NCBI GenBank assembly: GCA_903927495.1
Contig: CAIYNH010000486.1
Span: forward strand, 1-26,216
Length of the DNA: 26,216 nt
Source: an uncultured beta proteobacterium
GTDB lineage: Bacteria; Pseudomonadota; Gammaproteobacteria; Burkholderiales; Burkholderiaceae_C
Direction of reading: 5' to 3'
The notes under the pieces are model-generated. The model made no database searches. It was not told the origin of the DNA and saw only the letters and a list, made by a program, of their open reading frames with translations. The translations under genes were made by a program, and so were the position numbers. This document shows, piece by piece, positions 24,613 through 26,216 of this stretch (position 1 is its first letter; each line of letters starts with the position of its first letter).

Positions 24613-25581
24613 ATGAGCAATTCTCACGACCACACGCCTGCGCACAGCCATGACCACGACCATATCCATGGTGGCCACGGTCACAGCCATACGCCCGCCA
24701 ACTTCAACCGAGCCTTTGCCATTGGCATTACGCTCAACATCATTTTTGTCGCCATTGAGGCGTTCTACGGCTGGCGTATCAACTCACTGGCGCTGCTGGC
24801 CGACGCAGGGCACAACCTCAGCGATGTGGCAGGCTTGGTGCTGGCCTGGGCCGGGGCGCTCGCCGTCAAGGTTCAGCCTAATGCGCGCCATACCTACGGC
24901 TTCAAGCGCGCCACCATCCTGGCGGCCTTTGCCAACGCCTTGTTGCTGTTGCTGGCCATGGGCGGCCTGGCCTGGGAGGCGATTGGGCGACTAATGTCTG
25001 GTGATGTCTCGCTACAAGAACAAGCTGTCACCATCATGGTAGTTGCGGGCATTGGCATCGCCATCAATACCGCCACCGCCTTGTTGTTCATGCGCGGCGG
25101 TGATGACCTCAATATTCGTGGCGCTTTTTTACACATGGCCGCCGATGCGCTGGTGTCTGCCGGGGTGGTGGTGGCCGGTGCCCTGACCTTGTGGATGGGC
25201 TGGGTCTGGCTTGACCCGGTGGTGAGCCTGTTGATTGCCGCCGTGATTTTGTGGGGCACGTCGGGCTTATTCAAACAGAGCCTGCACCTGCTGTTTGACG
25301 GCGTACCCGACAGCGTGGATACCGAAGCCGTGCGCAAACTCTTGCTCGGTTTGCCCGGCGTGGCCGCTGTGCATGACCTTCACGTGTGGGCCATGGGCAC
25401 CAGTCAGATCGCCCTGACTGCGCATCTGGTGACTGATGCCCGCGACACCAGCGCACTGCTGCATGAGGCCGAGGATGAACTGCACGAACATTTTGAAATC
25501 CGCCACGTCACTTTGCAGCTTGAAACTCCGGCCTATGCGCAGGTCTGTGGTTTGAGGCCCGGATCCGGCTGCCAACAATAA
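24613..25581 (+). CDS. Cation diffusion facilitator, CzcD/ZitB-like divalent metal exporter
   Basis: The 322-residue protein is a proton-coupled Zn/Cd/Co exporter of the CDF family. It has a histidine-rich N-terminus (about residues 4-26, HDHTPAHSHDHDH and onward) that can bind metal. Six transmembrane helices follow, including the metal-site motifs LLADAGHNLSD in helix 2 and HMAADALVS in helix 5. The cytoplasmic C-terminal domain contains VHDLHVWAMGTSQIALTAH. Length is normal. The ribosome-binding site is weak. The gene lies between arsenic-type genes and arsR; arsenite is not a known CDF substrate, so it more likely protects against co-occurring divalent metals. Confidence 0.92.
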   Translation: MSNSHDHTPAHSHDHDHIHGGHGHSHTPANFNRAFAIGITLNIIFVAIEAFYGWRINSLALLADAGHNLSDVAGLVLAWAGALAVKVQPNARHTYGFKRATILAAFANALLLLLAMGGLAWEAIGRLMSGDVSLQEQAVTIMVVAGIGIAINTATALLFMRGGDDLNIRGAFLHMAADALVSAGVVVAGALTLWMGWVWLDPVVSLLIAAVILWGTSGLFKQSLHLLFDGVPDSVDTEAVRKLLLGLPGVAAVHDLHVWAMGTSQIALTAHLVTDARDTSALLHEAEDELHEHFEIRHVTLQLETPAYAQVCGLRPGSGCQQ

Positions 25582-25620
25582 ACGCGTGCATCTCTGGGTT
25601 GTCACTTCGCGTTTAAATGA

Positions 25621-25648
25621 TTCAATGGTTCAATAGTTGTTGTATGAT
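25621..25648 (+). promoter_or_regulatory. Candidate promoter/operator of arsR: TTCAAT direct repeat and TATGAT
   Basis: TTCAATGG at 25621-25628 is followed directly by TTCAATAG at 25629-25636, and a good -10, TATGAT, lies at 25643-25648. The predicted start, near 25655, falls at the arsR ATG. The repeats overlap the -35 zone where an ArsR repressor could bind. No clear TTGACA is present. Confidence 0.45.
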
Positions 25649-25655
25649 TGGTTTT

Positions 25656-25985
25656 ATGGACAAACCCACTGCAACCACCGTTTTTGAATCCTTGTCCTCG
25701 GGCGTGCGTCTGGACATATTTCGCCTGCTGGTGAAAACCGGGCCTGTCGGCCTGGTGGCAGGTGAAATTGGCAGCGCCCTGGAGGTACCGCCGACCAACC
25801 TGTCGTTTCACCTCAAGGCGCTCAGCCACGCACAGCTGGTGTCAGTAACACAAGAGGGGCGCTACCAACGCTATCGGGCCAATCTGGCGCTGATGCAGGA
25901 ACTGATCGCTTATTTGACGGCCGAGTGCTGCTCGGGTCACCCCGAGCAATGTGCCGAGCTGCACGCGCCCCTGGCATGCCCCTGA
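25656..25985 (+). CDS. arsR: ArsR-family arsenite-responsive repressor (C-terminal Cys-Cys type)
   Basis: The 109-residue winged-helix protein shows the ArsR fold: SSGVRLDIFRLL, AGEIGSALEVPPTNLSFHLKAL as the recognition helix region, and VSVTQEGRYQRYRAN as the wing. It lacks the ELCVC site of classical ArsR. Instead it has C91-C92-x6-C99 near the C-terminus (TAECCSGHPEQC), like the arsenite site of the Acidithiobacillus ferrooxidans repressor, plus C108. Start: the ATG at 25656; an upstream in-frame ATG at 25617 would place promoter-like DNA in the coding region. It precedes arsD by 43 bp and should control the ars operon. Confidence 0.92.
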   Translation: MDKPTATTVFESLSSGVRLDIFRLLVKTGPVGLVAGEIGSALEVPPTNLSFHLKALSHAQLVSVTQEGRYQRYRANLALMQELIAYLTAECCSGHPEQCAELHAPLACP

Positions 25986-26028
25986 CGCTCTGACCACCCA
26001 ATCAAATCCACCCTAACCGAGCCATCTC

Positions 26029-26216
26029 ATGAAAAAAATTCAAGTATTTGACCCCGCCTTGTGCTGCAGCAGTGGCGTATGTGGCACCGATGTGGACCAG
26101 AAGCTGGTCGACTTTTCTGCCGATCTCGACTGGGCCAAACAACAGGGAGCGGTTATCGAGCGCTTGAATCTGGCGCAGCAACCCATGGCGTTTGCCGAAA
26201 ACGCCACCGTCAAGGC
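26029..26216 (+). CDS. arsD: ArsD, arsenite metallochaperone (partial, N-terminal part)
   Basis: The first 62 codons are present before the window edge. MKKIQVFDPALCCSSGVCG carries the conserved C12-C13-C18 triad that binds arsenite and hands it to the ArsA ATPase. The following DFSADLDWAKQQGAVIERLNLAQQP is typical ArsD. A clear ribosome-binding site is missing. It follows arsR, so arsA and an efflux pump are expected to the right of the window. Confidence 0.95.
   Translation, partial: MKKIQVFDPALCCSSGVCGTDVDQKLVDFSADLDWAKQQGAVIERLNLAQQPMAFAENATVK

Noticed and set aside
25617..25655. Upstream ATG start for arsR
   Set aside because: The extra 13 residues are unlike ArsR N-termini and are encoded by DNA that looks like the promoter/operator.
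1..26216. CRISPR array, insertion sequence, integrase or attachment site
   Set aside because: No regularly spaced repeats, no transposase or recombinase frame, and no tRNA gene with a flanking direct repeat were seen, although the defence block looks like an acquired island.

Overview
The window reads as the chromosome or a large plasmid of a betaproteobacterium, most likely a burkholderialean of the Comamonadaceae type (Rhodoferax/Polaromonas/Hydrogenophaga-like). This is judged from protein style, moderately high GC, and short intergenic repeats of a kind I associate with that family. It holds two blocks: a defence block on the minus strand (1-11523) and an arsenic block (11657-26216). No rRNA, tRNA, CRISPR array, transposase or integrase was seen.

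Defence block, read in transcription order from right to left: two complete tandem type I DNA methylase genes (hsdM, 11523-9997 and 10000-8483, overlapping at ATGA); a HigB-like toxin gene and a HigA-like antitoxin fused to an ImmA/IrrE metalloprotease domain (8440-6994), with a palindromic candidate operator in front; hsdS (6910-5696); hsdR (5699-2703, ATGA overlap with hsdS); then mcrB (2691-469) and the start of mcrC (469-1, cut by the window edge). The tight packing suggests one restriction island that pairs a type I restriction-modification system having two M subunits with a toxin-antitoxin-like regulator and a McrBC modified-DNA restriction system.

Arsenic oxidation block: aioB (Rieske subunit) and aioA (molybdopterin subunit) of arsenite oxidase run leftward from a near-consensus sigma-54 promoter at 15426-15440. 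A rho-independent terminator at 12320-12342 separates aioA from a YdjA-like nitroreductase gene. Diverging rightward are aioX (periplasmic arsenite sensor), aioS (histidine kinase) and aioR (sigma-54 activator with an intact GAFTGA loop). The shared intergenic region carries GTTACG-type repeats, including an 11-bp inverted repeat, that are good candidates for AioR binding sites. The expected logic is: AioX senses arsenite, AioS phosphorylates AioR, and AioR with RpoN switches on aioBA.

Next come a SigZ-type ECF sigma factor, and on the opposite strand a membrane diguanylate cyclase with a small one-helix membrane protein gene before it. Further right is a rightward set: an ArsP-like permease, a secreted metallo-beta-lactamase-fold protein whose gene is broken by one in-frame UGA, a CxxC thioredoxin-fold mini-protein, a DUF2798 membrane protein, a CDF-type metal exporter, an ArsR repressor of the C-terminal Cys-Cys type, and the start of arsD. 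This right part looks like the front of an ars resistance operon plus accessory efflux and redox genes. The combined picture is a cell that oxidises arsenite, senses it, and exports inorganic and perhaps organic arsenicals and divalent metals.
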